DNA of 33,065 bases from Gallionella sp. Lineage in GTDB: Bacteria; Pseudomonadota; Gammaproteobacteria; Burkholderiales; Gallionellaceae. The DNA lies in the NCBI GenBank assembly GCA_013141315.1, contig JABFRF010000043.1, positions 1-33,065 on the forward strand, given 5' to 3'. Made by a program: the position numbers and the translations under genes. The first letter of the stretch is position 1, and each line of letters opens with the position of its first letter. The notes under the pieces are model-generated. The model made no database searches and was not told where the DNA came from. It was given only the letters and a program-made list of their open reading frames with translations. Positions 32,464-33,065 of this stretch are shown here, piece by piece.

Positions 32464-32754
32464 ATGCTGATTATTATCACTTACGACGTTTCCACTGTAA
32501 CCGCCGCCGGACGCAAGCGGCTGCGCCGTGTCGCAAAAGTTTGCGAAAGCACTGGGCAACGTGTGCAAAATTCAGTCTTTGAGTGCAAGGTCGATCAGAT
32601 GCAACTAGAAGAATTAGAGCGGCGGTTACTTGATGAGATCGACGAAAAGGAAGACAGCCTGCGCTTGTACCGATTGACGGAACCAGTGGAATTGCACATC
32701 AAGGAGTATGGCAAATTTCATGCTGTGGATTTTGAGGGGGCGCTGGTAATATGA
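32464..32754 (+). CDS. cas2: CRISPR adaptation protein Cas2
   Basis: Cas2 dimers bridge two Cas1 dimers in the spacer integration complex. The 96-aa sequence has the ferredoxin-like opening [20 protein letters not shown] and [13 protein letters not shown], both typical. It starts 5 nt after cas1 and is the last gene before the leader. Confidence 0.95.
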   Translation: MLIIITYDVSTVTAAGRKRLRRVAKVCESTGQRVQNSVFECKVDQMQLEELERRLLDEIDEKEDSLRLYRLTEPVELHIKEYGKFHAVDFEGALVI

Positions 32755-32932
32755 TGCGCGAACCAATAGCAACGACACAAACGCGGCAGGTTCGCGTTGT
32801 GGCTAATATATTGACGAAGGATGATTTTCTGCCTTCGTCGTTTGATTGTGTGAGCTCTCGGAGAGAAGAATGCCGAGGGTTCGCGCAAAGTGCGCTTTTC
32901 AACGTTGAAAGTCATAGCGTTGCAAGCGGACT
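32755..32932 (+). promoter_or_regulatory. CRISPR leader with several inverted repeats
   Basis: The 178 bases between cas2 and the first repeat form the leader, which should hold the array promoter and the integration signals. Seen here are inverted repeats CGCGAACC (32757-32764) with GGTTCGCG (32789-32796), GACGAAGG (32813-32820) with CCTTCGTC (32832-32839), and CTCGG (32857-32861) with CCGAG (32873-32877). A TAATAT stretch near 32805 could be a -10. There is no gene in it. Confidence 0.75.
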
Positions 32933-33065
32933 GTAGCGCGCCCTCTCACGAGGGCGCGAGGATTGAAACAAGCAAAAGAAGAATTTGAGACTTAGTTTTA
33001 TTTTGTAGCGCGCCCTCTCACGAGGGCGCGAGGATTGAAACACAGCATCAGAGGCAGCATATAAA
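32933..33065 (+). CRISPR. Start of a type I-C CRISPR array (two repeats, window ends inside)
   Basis: Two identical 37-nt repeats lie at 32933-32969 and 33005-33041. Each opens GTAGCGCGCCCTC, has a perfect 9-bp stem CGCGCCCTC / GAGGGCGCG around TCAC, and ends AGGATTGAAAC, which should be the 11-nt 5' handle left by Cas5c. The first spacer is 35 nt (32970-33004), AT-rich; the second starts at 33042 and is cut by the window edge. A T before and an A after both copies may be chance. The array runs plus-strand away from cas2. Confidence 0.96.

Noticed and set aside
32757-32796. Degenerate CRISPR repeat in the leader (CGCGAACC and GGTTCGCG)
   Set aside because: The arms do not match the repeat sequence and the conserved GGATTGAAAC end is missing.

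Overview
The window looks like a chromosomal piece of a betaproteobacterium, most likely of the order Nitrosomonadales and plausibly a Gallionellaceae-type chemolithotroph. This rests on gene content and order: rsmD, paired M16 peptidases divergent from ftsY-ftsE-ftsX; rpoH; sspA-sspB; GspA/GspB-like genes; and an alternative complex III (ACIII) operon. No rRNA or tRNA gene was seen, so the assignment is inference.

Layout: (1) 1-3115, minus strand: the 5' part of rsmD and two adjoining M16 peptidase genes, the first with and the second without the zinc motif. (2) 3211-5731, plus strand: ftsY-ftsE-ftsX with overlapping codons. (3) 5750-6016, minus: an unrecognised 68-aa gene with its own terminator. 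(4) 6452-8709, plus: a GspA/ExeA-like ATPase and a GspB-like protein. (5) 8731-11178, minus: an exported DsbA-family thiol protein and a PilZ-like protein. (6) 11349-12212, plus: rpoH, with a CIRCE operator lying on its promoter. (7) 12296-20621, minus: actA-actB1-actB2-actC-actD-actE-actF (ACIII, quinol oxidation to a periplasmic or membrane acceptor), continuing closely into sspA-sspB. (8) 20921-33065, plus: an accessory defence region. It holds an unrecognised 211-aa gene, a MntA-HepT type toxin-antitoxin pair whose toxin gene carries an in-frame amber codon, a WYL regulator, and a complete type I-C CRISPR-Cas operon (cas3-cas5c-cas8c-cas7c-cas4-cas1-cas2) followed by a structured leader and the first two repeats of an array that runs off the window.

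The most unusual arrangement is a cargo of about 1.3 kb inserted between cas7c and cas4: a small membrane-anchored protein, a DUF2281-like protein, a MNT nucleotidyltransferase and a HEPN protein. They overlap one another and cas4 so closely that they must be read as part of the cas operon. Together with the broken MNT-HEPN pair upstream, the cas locus carries two unrelated MNT-HEPN modules, one dead and one apparently intact. A second point of interest is that ACIII sits directly ahead of sspAB, the place where, from memory, many betaproteobacteria carry the cytochrome bc1 genes petABC.
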